From Nocardioides sp. QY071 (GTDB lineage: Bacteria > Actinomycetota > Actinomycetes > Propionibacteriales > Nocardioidaceae), in contig NZ_CP124681.1 of the NCBI RefSeq assembly GCF_029961765.1, positions 124,001 through 188,000 of the forward strand: a stretch of 64,000 nt of DNA, in the 5' to 3' direction. Under the pieces are notes generated by a model. It was not told where the DNA came from and ran no database searches. It was given only the letters and a program-made list of their open reading frames with translations. Both the position numbers and the translations under genes were made by a program. This document shows positions 35,007 through 43,530 of this stretch, one piece after another (within the stretch, counting starts at the first letter, position 1; each line of letters starts with the position of its first letter).

Positions 35007-35619
35007 GCGGGGCGGACTCGCCGGTGGGGACGTCGACGAGCTGCGCGCGGCGGAACTCCAGGACGGACGGTGACCCGGGGTCGGTGCACGCCGGGAGGCC
35101 GTCCCCGAGCCGCGCCTCGGCCCTCGACCCGTCGGGGAAGTCGATCCGCGCGACCGGGTTCGCCCCACCGCACCAGTTGCTCCACGACGCGGTCACCATG
35201 GCGCGCTGTCCGACGCCGAGCGAGAGCGGTGTGAACGTGGCGGGGACGGTGGTGCTGGTCGCCGCTGCGTCGCTGCCGACGGTGATCCGCACGCCGGGTC
35301 CGACAGGGCACGGGCGAGCCGCGGGTCCGTCGAGCACGAGCACGACCTCGTCGGGGTTGACGCCGGTCGGGCCGATGGTCACCGTGTCGCACGCCGGGGA
35401 GGCGGCCGGGCCGGGGGCGTGGTCGTCCCCGCCTCGGAGCACGACACCCGCCACGCCGAGCCCGGTCACCACGCACGCGGTGGCCGCCACCAGGGCCACC
35501 CGGCGCTGACGGTGCCGGCGCTGGCCGGCCTCGACCCGCTCGAGGAGGTCGGGGACGTGGGGCACCGGGACCTCGCCGTCGCGGACGAAGGCGCGCAGCT
35601 GACGCTCGAGGTCACTCAT
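34993..35619 (-). CDS. Membrane-anchored putative anti-sigma partner
   Basis: The 208-residue protein has a short cytoplasmic N terminus with helical pattern (LERQLRAFVRDGEVPVP), one membrane helix at about residues 41-61, and an extracytoplasmic domain with four cysteines. Its start overlaps the upstream SigE-family sigma gene by 8 bp. This organisation is typical of transmembrane regulators paired with SigE-family sigma factors, so it probably binds the sigma factor or senses envelope stress. No known anti-sigma motif was found. Confidence 0.75.
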   Translation of the reverse strand: MSDLERQLRAFVRDGEVPVPHVPDLLERVEAGQRRHRQRRVALVAATACVVTGLGVAGVVLRGGDDHAPGPAASPACDTVTIGPTGVNPDEVVLVLDGPAARPCPVGPGVRITVGSDAAATSTTVPATFTPLSLGVGQRAMVTASWSNWCGGANPVARIDFPDGSRAEARLGDGLPACTDPGSPSVLEFRRAQLVDVPTGESAPPTAS

Positions 35620-36130
35620 CGCCCGGCCTCCCCACGACGTCGTCGGGCAGCTGGTCGGGGAGCTCCACGCCCATCAGCCGGCGCAGGCTCGCCATCCCGC
35701 GGCTGGCCTGGCTCTTGACCGTGCCGGGACGGCAGGCGAGGACCTCGGCGATCTCCTTCTCGGAGCAGTCCTCGTAGTAGCGCAGCACGAGGACGGCCCG
35801 CTGTCGCGGCGGGAGCTGCTGGAGGGCGGCCCACACGTCGGACTCCCAGTCCGGGCCCGCGGTGGTCGCCGCTCGCTCCTCGGGCTCGGCCCGCAGCTGC
35901 TCGCGCCGGTCGCGCTTGCTGCGGGTCCACCACAGGCGGGTCATGGTGCGCCGGGCGTAGGCGTCCTGGTGCTCGACGTCGCGGACGTGTCGCCAGCGCC
36001 GGCCGAGCCGCAGGAAGGTCTCCTGGGTGAGGTCGGCGGCGGTGTGGGGGTCGCCTCCGGTCAGGAGCATGCCGTAGCGCAGGAGGCCGTGCTGCTTCGC
36101 CGCCACGAAGGCGGCGAACTCGGCGTCCAC
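35612..36130 (-). CDS. SigE-family ECF sigma factor
   Basis: The 172-residue protein has the SigE-family (actinobacterial) pattern: FAAFVAAKQHGLLRYGMLLT near the start, DLTQETFLRLGRRW, and region 4 with LPPRQRAVLVLRYYEDCSEK and EVLACRPGTVKSQASRGMA. GTG 36130 follows a GGAGGGGG-type RBS; GTG 36166 would add 12 residues. The membrane protein that follows is its likely partner. Confidence 0.9.
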   Translation of the reverse strand: MDAEFAAFVAAKQHGLLRYGMLLTGGDPHTAADLTQETFLRLGRRWRHVRDVEHQDAYARRTMTRLWWTRSKRDRREQLRAEPEERAATTAGPDWESDVWAALQQLPPRQRAVLVLRYYEDCSEKEIAEVLACRPGTVKSQASRGMASLRRLMGVELPDQLPDDVVGRPGDE

Positions 36131-36253
36131 GCGCTGCTCACCCCCTCCCGTGACTCCCGAGACCACTTGTTCACGACTACCCCAAGGCCGTTCGTGGCTC
36201 CGAGGGTTGCATCAGCCGCCCGATTCGGTGAGGACTCCGGCGTGTCGCTTCTC

Positions 36254-36267
36254 TAGAACATGTTCTA
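36254..36267. promoter_or_regulatory. KstR-like operator palindrome
   Basis: TAGAACATGTTCTA is a perfect 14-bp palindrome that fits the TnnAACnnGTTnnA consensus of KstR, the TetR-family repressor of sterol catabolism in mycobacteria. It is 21 bp before the GTG of the F420-type oxidoreductase. A TetR gene lies convergent at 37170-37793 and could be the local repressor. Confidence 0.75.
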
Positions 36268-36288
36268 CCTGTCGCCTAGGGTGCTCGC

Positions 36289-37185
36289 GTGGACTTCGCG
36301 ATGGTCACCGCCTACCACCCGATCGACCAGCTCGTGCCGCTGGCGCGCGCCGCCGAGGAGGCCGGCTTCGCCGCGCTCAGCCTCGCCGACCACGTCGTCG
36401 ACCTGGAGACGATCGCGACGCCGTACCCCTACACCCGCGACGGCGGCCGGCGCTGGAAGCCCGACGTCGACTGGCCGGACCCGTGGGTGACCATCGGCGC
36501 GCTCTCCCAGGTCACCACCGAGCTGCGGTTCTTCACCTCGATCTACGTCGCGGCGATGCGCAACCCGTTCGTGGTCGCCAAGGCGGTGGGTACGGCGGCC
36601 GCCCTGTCCGGTGGCCGGGTCGCCCTCGGCGTCGGGGTCGGCTGGTGCCGCGAGGAGTTCGAGCTGCTCGAGGAGGACTTCGCGACCCGCGGGCGTCGTA
36701 CCGACGAGGGCCTGGACCTGATGCGCGAGCTGTGGCGGCCCGGCTGGACCGAGTTCGCCGGCGAGTTCTACAGCTGCGAGCGCCTGGCCATGCTGCCCGA
36801 GCCGCCCGGCCCGATCCCGGTCTGGGTGGGCGGGCTGTCCGACGTCGCGTTCCGCCGGGCGGCCCGCAACGACGGCTGGATCGGCGACATGGCCACGGTC
36901 GACGAGGCGATCGCGATCGTCGAGCGGCTGCAGGCGCTGCGGCGCGAGGAGGGCAAGGATCCCGACGCGCCGTTCGCCGTCGTACCGGCACTCACGGACG
37001 CCTTCGCGCCCGAGGACTTCGCCCGCGCCGCCCGCGGCGGCGTGACGATGTGCATGACGATGCCGTGGATGTACTACTACCCGCCGGACGCCACCTTGGA
37101 GCAGCGCCTCGACGGCATCACCCGGTTCGGCGCGGAGGTGATCGCGCCGACCCGGGCCCTGGTGGGCGCTCAGCCCTCCAGGTAG
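36289..37185 (+). CDS. LLM-class F420-dependent oxidoreductase
   Basis: The 298-residue protein has a luciferase-like TIM barrel: AEEAGFAALSLADHVV at the start, LRFFTSIYVAAMRNPFVVAK in the middle, GVGVGWCREEFELL and PIPVWVGGLSDVAFRRAARN. These are standard segments of actinobacterial F420-dependent LLM enzymes. It probably oxidises or reduces a hydrophobic substrate. The KstR-like box before it suggests a link to sterol or related lipid breakdown. The 3' end overlaps the convergent TetR gene by 16 bp. Confidence 0.9.
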   Translation: MDFAMVTAYHPIDQLVPLARAAEEAGFAALSLADHVVDLETIATPYPYTRDGGRRWKPDVDWPDPWVTIGALSQVTTELRFFTSIYVAAMRNPFVVAKAVGTAAALSGGRVALGVGVGWCREEFELLEEDFATRGRRTDEGLDLMRELWRPGWTEFAGEFYSCERLAMLPEPPGPIPVWVGGLSDVAFRRAARNDGWIGDMATVDEAIAIVERLQALRREEGKDPDAPFAVVPALTDAFAPEDFARAARGGVTMCMTMPWMYYYPPDATLEQRLDGITRFGAEVIAPTRALVGAQPSR

Positions 37186-37793
37186 GCGGTCAGCAGCGAC
37201 ACGATCGTGCGGTGGGCACGGTCGATGTCGATGTGGGTGCCGAGCAGTCGCTCGTTGCGCAGGCTGCGCAGCATCGCCGGCAGCAGCTCGGACATGGCGG
37301 CGCGCCGCTCCTCGTCGAGGCCCTCGACCCCGTCGAAGAAGCGGAGGAACGCCAGTGTCGAGAGCTCGTCGAGGTGCCGGATCGACGCGGCCGTGCGCGG
37401 ATGGGTCTCCGCGAGCAGCTCGAGTGGTCGCGGCAGAGCCCAGCGCATGGTCTCGACGGTGACGGCGTACGGCGACTCGAGGACCGAGCTGTAGAGCTCG
37501 GCGACCTCGGCCACGCGGCCGGCCAGGGTCGTGCTCTTCGGTGTGCCCCACAGGTCGGGGCCGACCTCGGCGACCTGGTCCGCGACGGCGGACCAGAACC
37601 CGTCGGAGTCACCGAAGAGGTTCTGTACCGAGCCCCAGCTGAGCCCGGCCTCCTTCGCGACCATGTTGATCGACACCGTCTCCGGGCGGCCGGTCCCGAG
37701 CATCTCGACCGCCGTGGACAACAGCTTCTCGCGCGCGGCCACGCCGCGGCGGTTTGGTTTGCGGGACATCGTTGCCCCGGACGTCATGCTCAT
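37170..37793 (-). CDS. TetR family transcriptional regulator
   Basis: The 207-residue protein has an N-terminal helix-turn-helix (AREKLLSTAVEMLGTGRPET, ISINMVAKEAGLSWGSVQNL, about residues 20-60) and a helical ligand domain. ATG 37793 follows a run of G residues (RBS) at 6 nt; ATG 37769 is an alternative. It may bind the palindrome at 36254 near the convergent oxidoreductase gene. It is also divergent from helD. Confidence 0.88.
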   Translation of the reverse strand: MSMTSGATMSRKPNRRGVAAREKLLSTAVEMLGTGRPETVSINMVAKEAGLSWGSVQNLFGDSDGFWSAVADQVAEVGPDLWGTPKSTTLAGRVAEVAELYSSVLESPYAVTVETMRWALPRPLELLAETHPRTAASIRHLDELSTLAFLRFFDGVEGLDEERRAAMSELLPAMLRSLRNERLLGTHIDIDRAHRTIVSLLTAYLEG

Positions 37794-37966
37794 CGTGTTC
37801 CCCCCTTGGACACGCGATGCTTCGGGCCGTTCACCTACCACGGTACTGCCTTTGGTGGGAGTTCGCTGTCCCGTCCGATAGTTGCCTGCCCACGCCTGTA
37901 GAGTTGGTGGCTTGCCGCTTTCGGGCGGCTCTTCAGGAACGAGTGCGGACGGTAGGGGTCACGTCG

Positions 37967-40201
37967 GTGGCAGATGAGCTGGTGGAGCGCGAGGTCGCTG
38001 GAGAACAGGCCTTCGTCGACCGGGTCTACCGGCAGCTGGAGCAGGCGGGGAAGGCCGCCCAGCAGCTGGCGAAGGAAGGTCACTCCCGCGGCCGCCTCGG
38101 TCACGAGGGCGGCCTGGTGGAGCGCGACGCGATGGTCTTCCAGGCCGCGAAGCGGATCGCGCAGCTCGACGCTGCCCACGAGGGTCTCGTCTTCGGGCGG
38201 CTCGACCTCGACGCGGCGGTCGACGCCGCGCCGCGGTACGTCGGCCGGATCGGCCTGCGCGACGACGACCACGAGTCGCTGCTGATCGACTGGCGTGCGC
38301 CGGCCGCCGCCGTGTTCTACCAGGCGACGGCTGCGGACCCCCACGGCGTCCTGCGGCGCCGGGTGCTGCGCAGTGCCGGCCGCTCGGTCGTGGGAGTCGA
38401 GGACGAGCTCCTCGACGCCTCCGGGCTGGAGGCGGCCGAGGCCTCCGGGCGGGAGCTGCCGATCATCGGCGAGGGCGCGCTGATGGCGCAGCTCTCCCGT
38501 GCCCGCGACCGCTCGATGCACTCGATCGTCGCGACCATCCAGGCCGAGCAGGACAAGGCGATCCGGGCCCCCTCGCGCGGCGTCGTGTCGATCTCCGGTG
38601 GACCCGGCACGGGCAAGACGGTCGTCGCACTGCACCGGGCGGCGTACCTCCTCTACACCGACCGCCAGCGCTACGAGCGCGGCGGCGTGCTCGTCGTCGG
38701 CCCGTCCGGCGTGTTCATGCGCTACATCGAGCGGGTGCTGCCCTCGCTCGGCGAGACCGCGGTCGCGCTGCGCAGCCTCGGCGAGGTCGTCGACGAGGTC
38801 CGCGCGACCCGCCACGACGAGCCGGCGGTCGCCGACATCAAGGGCTCGGCGCGGATGGCGGAGCTGATGCGGCGTACGGCGCGCCAGCAGGCGCCCGGCA
38901 GCCCGCGCGAGTACCGCGTCTTCTGGCGCGATGACCGCCTTGTCCTCGACCGCGGCAAGCTCGGTCAGGTACGCCGGCAGCTGATGTCGCAGGGACTGCG
39001 CAACAAGCAGCTCCCGCGCGTCTCCCACGCGCTCCTCGACGCGCTGTGGCGCCAGGTCCGTGGCGAGCGCGGCCGTGAGCAGGGCCGGGAGAAGTTCAAC
39101 GACGAGATGCTCTCGCGTGACGACTTCCTCGACTTCGCCCTCGGCTGGTGGCCGCCGCTCGACGCGCCGACGGTGCTGTGCTGGCTGCGCGAGCCGGAGT
39201 TCCTGGCCCGCGTCGGCGAGGGCCTGCTCTCCGCCGAGGAGCAGCGGCTGCTGTCCAAGACCTGGGCCGGCCTCGACCCGTCGCGGCCGATCAGCCCGCA
39301 GATCTCGATCGAGGACGTGCCGCTGCTCGACGAGCTGCGCTACGCCCTCGGCGACGTACCGCAGAAGGCCGACGACGAGCGCGACGACCCGATGGCGCTG
39401 ATCGAGGGCGCGGTCGACATCCAGGAGCTGATGACCGCCTCCGACCGCGAGTTCGCGCCGTCGGGCCGCGCCTGGCGCCCGCCGATCTCGAGCATCGAGG
39501 ACGACGGGTACGCCCACGTCCTGATCGACGAGGCCCAGGACCTCACGCCCATGCAGTGGCGGATGGTCGGGCGCCGCGGCCGTGCCGCCTCCTGGACCAT
39601 CGTCGGCGACCCCGCCCAGTCGTCCTGGCCGGTGCCCGCCGAGTCGGACGCCGCGCGCGCCGCGGCGCTGGAGCGCAAGCAGGTGCACTCCTTCCACCTG
39701 TCGACCAACTACCGCAACTCGGCCGAGATCTACGCGTACGCCGCGGCCTACGCCTCGCGCGTCGACCTCGACGCCGACCTGCCCGACGCGGTGCGTCGCA
39801 CCGGTGAGGAGCCGGTGGTCGTCGACCTGCCGGTCGGCGCCGGTGTGGCTGAGCTCGAGGCCGCCACCCGCGCCGCCGTGCTCGACGTCGCCGGCCGGGT
39901 CTCGGGGACGGTGGGCATCGTCGTACCGGTGGCGCGGCGGTCCGAGGTCAACGCCTGGCTCGCCTCGTGGCCCGAGCTGGCGGCCGACGCCGCCGGCGCT
40001 CGCGCCGCCATCGACTCCTCGGTCACGCCCTCGGGTGAGGACCGGGTCGTCGTCCTGACCGGCCTCGACACCAAGGGCCTCGAGTTCGACGGCATCGTCG
40101 TCGTGCGGCCGCAGGAGATCGAGGACGAGTCGCTCACCGGACGAGCGACCCTGTACGTCGTGCTCACCCGGGCGACGCAACTGCTCACCACTGTCGGCTG
40201 A
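37967..40201 (+). CDS. helD: HelD-type RNA polymerase-associated helicase
   Basis: The 744-residue protein is the actinobacterial HelD form. Walker A SGGPGTGKT lies at about residues 209-217, the HRAAYLLYTDRQRYERGG segment follows, and further helicase motifs include HVLIDEAQDLTP and VGDPAQSSW, then LTGLDTKGLEFDG and LYVVLTRATQLL. N-terminal helices (1-60) would enter the secondary channel. HelD releases and recycles stalled RNA polymerase and can affect rifampicin response. GTG 37967 with a preceding AGGGG site fits the usual length of about 740 residues. Confidence 0.92.
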   Translation: MADELVEREVAGEQAFVDRVYRQLEQAGKAAQQLAKEGHSRGRLGHEGGLVERDAMVFQAAKRIAQLDAAHEGLVFGRLDLDAAVDAAPRYVGRIGLRDDDHESLLIDWRAPAAAVFYQATAADPHGVLRRRVLRSAGRSVVGVEDELLDASGLEAAEASGRELPIIGEGALMAQLSRARDRSMHSIVATIQAEQDKAIRAPSRGVVSISGGPGTGKTVVALHRAAYLLYTDRQRYERGGVLVVGPSGVFMRYIERVLPSLGETAVALRSLGEVVDEVRATRHDEPAVADIKGSARMAELMRRTARQQAPGSPREYRVFWRDDRLVLDRGKLGQVRRQLMSQGLRNKQLPRVSHALLDALWRQVRGERGREQGREKFNDEMLSRDDFLDFALGWWPPLDAPTVLCWLREPEFLARVGEGLLSAEEQRLLSKTWAGLDPSRPISPQISIEDVPLLDELRYALGDVPQKADDERDDPMALIEGAVDIQELMTASDREFAPSGRAWRPPISSIEDDGYAHVLIDEAQDLTPMQWRMVGRRGRAASWTIVGDPAQSSWPVPAESDAARAAALERKQVHSFHLSTNYRNSAEIYAYAAAYASRVDLDADLPDAVRRTGEEPVVVDLPVGAGVAELEAATRAAVLDVAGRVSGTVGIVVPVARRSEVNAWLASWPELAADAAGARAAIDSSVTPSGEDRVVVLTGLDTKGLEFDGIVVVRPQEIEDESLTGRATLYVVLTRATQLLTTVG

Positions 40202-40227
40202 GTCCGGCCCGCTGCTGCCTGTCCGCT

Positions 40228-40336
40228 GTAACACGCTGTCCACGCGACTGGTCGCCGGTTCTCAGCATCGAACCGGCTGGCTGGCCCGGCGTGTCGCGCT
40301 GACAGCTGACAGGTGGTCGGGCGGACAGCGTGTTAC
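40228..40336. repeat. Dispersed palindromic element, copy 3
   Basis: The 109-bp element has terminal inverted repeats starting GTAACACGCTGTCC and lies 26 bp after the helD stop. The interior (gactggtcg.cggttctcagca; ctggcccggcgtgtcgcgctga) matches copy 4 at 40895 in the same orientation. Confidence 0.93.
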
Positions 40337-40365
40337 TTCCCGCCCGGGTCCCGGCCTGGCCCACC

Positions 40366-40423
40366 GTTCACCATGAGGCGTGTCGGCGAGGACCGGAAGA
40401 TCGCGGGCCTCGAACCGCAGTAG
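40366..40423 (+). pseudogene. Relic of an Mce-associated gene 3' end
   Basis: The 58 bp here align with the last codons of the Mce-associated gene at 57266-57760. The decoded relic ends RRVGEDRKIAGLEPQ-stop, against KRVGDGWKIAGLEPK-stop in the intact gene, and the DNA is identical over AAGATCGCGGGCCTCGA. Similarity fades within about 20 bp to the left, near repeat copy 3. It looks like the remaining tail of a second, deleted mce-type gene. It is too short to be functional. The other parts of the 40202-40516 gap are the repeat and unassigned sequence. Confidence 0.75.
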
Positions 40424-40516
40424 GGCTCAACTGCCAGGGGAGTGACCCGAACGGGCCAGAGCCGGTGAGTACGCCGACGGACGCCTCTGGTGGCGGCTGC
40501 GGCCGACCATCGGGAG

Positions 40517-40867
40517 ATGAGCCGCATCCTCCTGGCAGTCGTGGTCGTCGCAGCGCTGGTCCTGATGGTCCGCGGCCTCGGCGCCCAGATCTTCTTCGAG
40601 AACACCGGCGAGGCGGTCGCCGCCGCCCGCCACGGTGCCCGATCGATCGGGTGGGCCTGCCTGCTGCTGACGCTGGCCGCGGCGTACGGCTGGCTGGTGT
40701 TGGGCCGCTCGCCGTGGGTCGCGGTCGGGCTGATGGCGCCGGTCGTGCTGTGCGGTGGCCTCACGTGGCTGATGCCCGACAGCCTCTGGGGAGTGCTGGC
40801 AGCGCTGGTCGCCGTACCGGCTGCGGGGGTGGCGGTCCTCGTCGTACTGCTGGTGCCGCGTCGGTGA
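40517..40867 (+). CDS. Small integral membrane protein, hypothetical
   Basis: The 116-residue product has four predicted membrane helices with short loops and an Arg-Arg end. No family was recognised. ATG 40517 puts the first helix at the N terminus; an in-frame start at 40490 would add nine residues. The gene sits between two copies of the dispersed element (copies 3 and 4) in direct orientation, with an mce-gene relic upstream. Confidence 0.65.
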   Translation: MSRILLAVVVVAALVLMVRGLGAQIFFENTGEAVAAARHGARSIGWACLLLTLAAAYGWLVLGRSPWVAVGLMAPVVLCGGLTWLMPDSLWGVLAALVAVPAAGVAVLVVLLVPRR

Positions 40868-40894
40868 GCGCCGCCGCGGCCCGCCGCTCCCGCT

Positions 40895-40994
40895 GTAACA
40901 CGCTGTCCACCTGACTGGTCGGCGGTTCTCAGCAGCAGACCGCCTGCTGGCCCGGCGTGTCGCGCTGAGAGTCGACAGGTAGTCGGGTGGACGG
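40895..40994. repeat. Dispersed palindromic element, copy 4, right end lost
   Basis: The left end GTAACACGCTGTCCACCTGACT and the interior match copy 3 well, but the right terminal repeat stops after GTGGACGG; the expected CGTGTTAC is replaced by unrelated sequence. It lies 27 bp after the stop of the small membrane gene. Confidence 0.9.
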
Positions 40995-41021
40995 AATTGC
41001 GCGCCCGGGCACACTGGACGG

Positions 41022-41900
41022 ATGACGACGGACCGGCGCCTGCCGACGGTGGAGGACGTCCGCGGCCGGCTGGGGGAGGCGCTCTTCCTGCGGGTCGCCG
41101 GTCCTGATGGTGCCCGCCACCGCGACCGGATCCACCACACGCCCGGTCCGCGGTGGTTCGACGGCGACAGCCCGATCGCGCGGGTCCACGGCGACGCCGC
41201 GATGTTCGTCGGCGGGATCCGGGCGTTGCTGCTGCAGAGCCTGCATCCCGCGGCGATGCGCGCCGTGTCGGAGCACTCCGGCTACCGCGGCGACATGTGG
41301 GGACGGCTGGCGCGCACCAGCCGGTTCCTCGCGGTCACCACGTTCGGGACGGCGGCCGATGCGCAGCGCACGGTCGACGCCGTGCGGGCGATCCACGACC
41401 GGGTCAGCGGCACGATGCCCGACGGGACGACGTACGCCGCCTCCGACCCCCACCTGCTGCTGTGGGTGCACGTCGCGGAGGTGGACAGCTTCCTGCGCGC
41501 CCACCGGGTCTACGGGGCCGAGCCGCTGGACGCTGCCGGGTACGACACCTACGTCGCCCAGACGGCCTCGGTGGCGCGACGTCTCGGCGTGCTCGACCCA
41601 CCGACCACGGTGGTGGAGCTCGGGGAGACCCTGGCGTCCTTCCGACCCGAGCTGCGCGGGACGCCGGAGGCGCGCGAGGCCGTCGGCTACGTGCTTCTGC
41701 GGCCCCCGCTGCCGCTGCTGGCCCGGCCGGCGTACGGCGGGCTGGCCTCGGCGGCGGTGGGGCTGATGCCCCGCTGGACGCGCGTCCCGCTCCGGCTGCC
41801 CTGGCTCCCGCTGGCCGAGCGCACCGCGGTCCGGGCGATGGGCGCAGCGGCCGTCGGCACCATCCGCTGGGCGATGGCGCCCCGCGCGGCGTCGGCCTGA
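41022..41900 (+). CDS. Oxygenase MpaB family protein (DUF2236)
   Basis: The 292-residue protein shows the DUF2236 pattern: GDAAMFVGGIRALLLQSLHP (about 57-76), MWGRLARTSRFL, FGTAADAQRTVDAVRAIHDR and LLWVHVAEVDSFLRAH. Relatives include the heme-b enzymes latex-clearing protein and the mycophenolate enzyme MpaB, which cleave long hydrocarbon chains with O2; the histidines in LQSLHP and VHVAE are candidate heme ligands. The substrate is probably a hydrophobic chain. AlkB follows 166 bp downstream on the same strand. Confidence 0.88.
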   Translation: MTTDRRLPTVEDVRGRLGEALFLRVAGPDGARHRDRIHHTPGPRWFDGDSPIARVHGDAAMFVGGIRALLLQSLHPAAMRAVSEHSGYRGDMWGRLARTSRFLAVTTFGTAADAQRTVDAVRAIHDRVSGTMPDGTTYAASDPHLLLWVHVAEVDSFLRAHRVYGAEPLDAAGYDTYVAQTASVARRLGVLDPPTTVVELGETLASFRPELRGTPEAREAVGYVLLRPPLPLLARPAYGGLASAAVGLMPRWTRVPLRLPWLPLAERTAVRAMGAAAVGTIRWAMAPRAASA

Positions 41901-42027
41901 CCCGCGCCCCCATCGAGCCCCGGATCTGTGCGTTGTGCAGCAGGCCAACGCCCCCGCCCCGACTTGTACACCTCGCCCGAGAGCCAGGGCCCGCCGCGCT
42001 GCCACCGTTGAGACCTATCCGGCGACC

Positions 42028-42043
42028 ACGACAGCGTTGTCGT
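42028..42043. promoter_or_regulatory. Inverted repeat upstream of alkB
   Basis: ACGACA-GCGT-TGTCGT is a perfect 6-bp inverted repeat 23 bp before the alkB ATG, directly before the GGAGG site at about 42055-42060. Its position would let a bound repressor block transcription or the RBS. No regulator gene adjoins alkB. Confidence 0.45.
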
Positions 42044-42066
42044 CGCCACGTCCAAGGAGGCATCCG

Positions 42067-43530
42067 ATGGCCAGGTACGCAACCCGAGGAGCTGACGGCA
42101 CGACCGTCCCGTGGCGCGACAAGAAGCGCTACCTGTGGATCCTCGGACTCGTCGTTCCGCTCACCCCGATCGTGGGGATCGCGCTGTTCGAGGCGACGGA
42201 CGACGCGCTCTTCTTCTGGCTGACGCCGGTCGTGTTCTTCGGGATCATCCCGCTGATCGACCTGGTGGCCGGCTACGACAACACCAACCCGCCGGACGAC
42301 GTGATCGACGCGCTCGAGAACGACAGGTTCTACCGCTGGGTGACCTACCTCTACCTGCCGGTGCAGTACGGCGGGTTCGTCGCCTCGATCTGGTACCTCG
42401 CGACCACCGACATGTCCGTCCTCGCCAAGGTCGGCCTCGCGATCTCCGTCGGCGTGGTCGGCGGCGTCGCGATCAACACCGCCCACGAGCTGGGCCACAA
42501 GCGGGAGTCGCTCGAGCGGTGGGCGTCCAAGATCGCCCTCGCGCAGACCTTCTACGGCCACTTCTACATCGAGCACAACCGCGGCCACCACGTCCGCGTC
42601 GCGACGCCGGAGGACCCGGCCAGCGCCCGGATGGGTGAGAGCGTCTACCGCTTCTGGCCGCGCACCGTCTCCGGCTCGCTGAAGAGCTCGTGGGAGCTCG
42701 AGGCCAAGCGCTACCAGCGCAAGGGCACGCACCCCTTCCACCTCGGCAACGACGTGCTCAACGCCTGGCTGATGACCGTGGCACTGTGGGGTGGCCTGAT
42801 GCTGTGGCTCGGCCTCGCGTACGACGTCAACCCGCTCAGCCTGCTGCCGTACCTCCTCCTGCAGGCCGTCGTCGGGTTCTCGCTGCTCGAGGTCGTCAAC
42901 TACATGGAGCACTACGGCATGGTCCGCCAGAAGGTCGGTACGCCGGGCAAGATGCGCTATGAGCGGGTCACGCCGGCGCACTCGTGGAACTCCAACAACA
43001 TCGCCACCAACGTGCTGCTCTACCACCTGCAGCGCCACAGCGACCACCACGCGAACCCGACCCGCCGCTACCAGACCCTGCGCGACTTCAAGGACGCGCC
43101 GGTGCTGCCGACCGGCTACACCGGGATGATCGTGGTCGCGATGTTCCCGCCGGCCTTCCGGGCCCTGATGGACAAGCGCGTCATCGCCCACTACGACGGT
43201 GACCTGCGGCTGGCCAACCTGCACCCCGCCAAGCGCGAGAGGCTGCTGCGCAAGTACCCGGTCCCCGCCGAGCTCCTCGCCGCCGAGGCCGCCGTCCGGG
43301 TCGACACCAGCGCCCACGACTTCGAGGGCGAGGTGCTCGCCGCCCAGTGCCCCGGCTGCCAGTACACCTACGAGGTCGCGGAGGGCAACGAGCTCGAGGG
43401 CTTCGCCGCCGGTACGGCGTGGAAGGACATCCCCGACGACTGGTGCTGCCCCGACTGCGGGGTGCGCGAGAAGGTCGACTTCAAGGCCGTCGAGCCGCGG
43501 CACCACCTCATCGGCAAGGTCGGCGCGTGA
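42067..43530 (+). CDS. alkB: Alkane 1-monooxygenase AlkB fused to rubredoxin
   Basis: The 487-residue protein combines a membrane diiron hydroxylase with a C-terminal rubredoxin. The histidine boxes are HELGHK (His140-), EHNRGHH (His170-), NYMEHYG and LQRHSDHH. The rubredoxin part has Cys428, Cys431, Cys461 and Cys464 (CPGC, CPDC), with an extra Cys460. It should hydroxylate the terminal methyl of medium- or long-chain alkanes, with the attached rubredoxin as direct electron donor. A GGAGG site precedes ATG 42067. The stop overlaps a ferredoxin start by 1 bp. Confidence 0.96.
   Translation: MARYATRGADGTTVPWRDKKRYLWILGLVVPLTPIVGIALFEATDDALFFWLTPVVFFGIIPLIDLVAGYDNTNPPDDVIDALENDRFYRWVTYLYLPVQYGGFVASIWYLATTDMSVLAKVGLAISVGVVGGVAINTAHELGHKRESLERWASKIALAQTFYGHFYIEHNRGHHVRVATPEDPASARMGESVYRFWPRTVSGSLKSSWELEAKRYQRKGTHPFHLGNDVLNAWLMTVALWGGLMLWLGLAYDVNPLSLLPYLLLQAVVGFSLLEVVNYMEHYGMVRQKVGTPGKMRYERVTPAHSWNSNNIATNVLLYHLQRHSDHHANPTRRYQTLRDFKDAPVLPTGYTGMIVVAMFPPAFRALMDKRVIAHYDGDLRLANLHPAKRERLLRKYPVPAELLAAEAAVRVDTSAHDFEGEVLAAQCPGCQYTYEVAEGNELEGFAAGTAWKDIPDDWCCPDCGVREKVDFKAVEPRHHLIGKVGA

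Noticed and set aside
36222..36227. CCGAAT (minus strand) as a third SigK promoter before the SigE-family sigma gene
   Set aside because: No CATCC-like -35 element lies at the right distance, and a 6-bp match alone is expected by chance.
37794..37966. Rifamycin-associated element before helD
   Set aside because: I looked for the GGGGCTTGC palindrome known upstream of some helD genes and found only a partial, non-palindromic resemblance.
40371..40423. A 16-codon gene starting at ATG 40371
   Set aside because: It is the tail of an mce-associated gene; no RBS and no independent function are evident.
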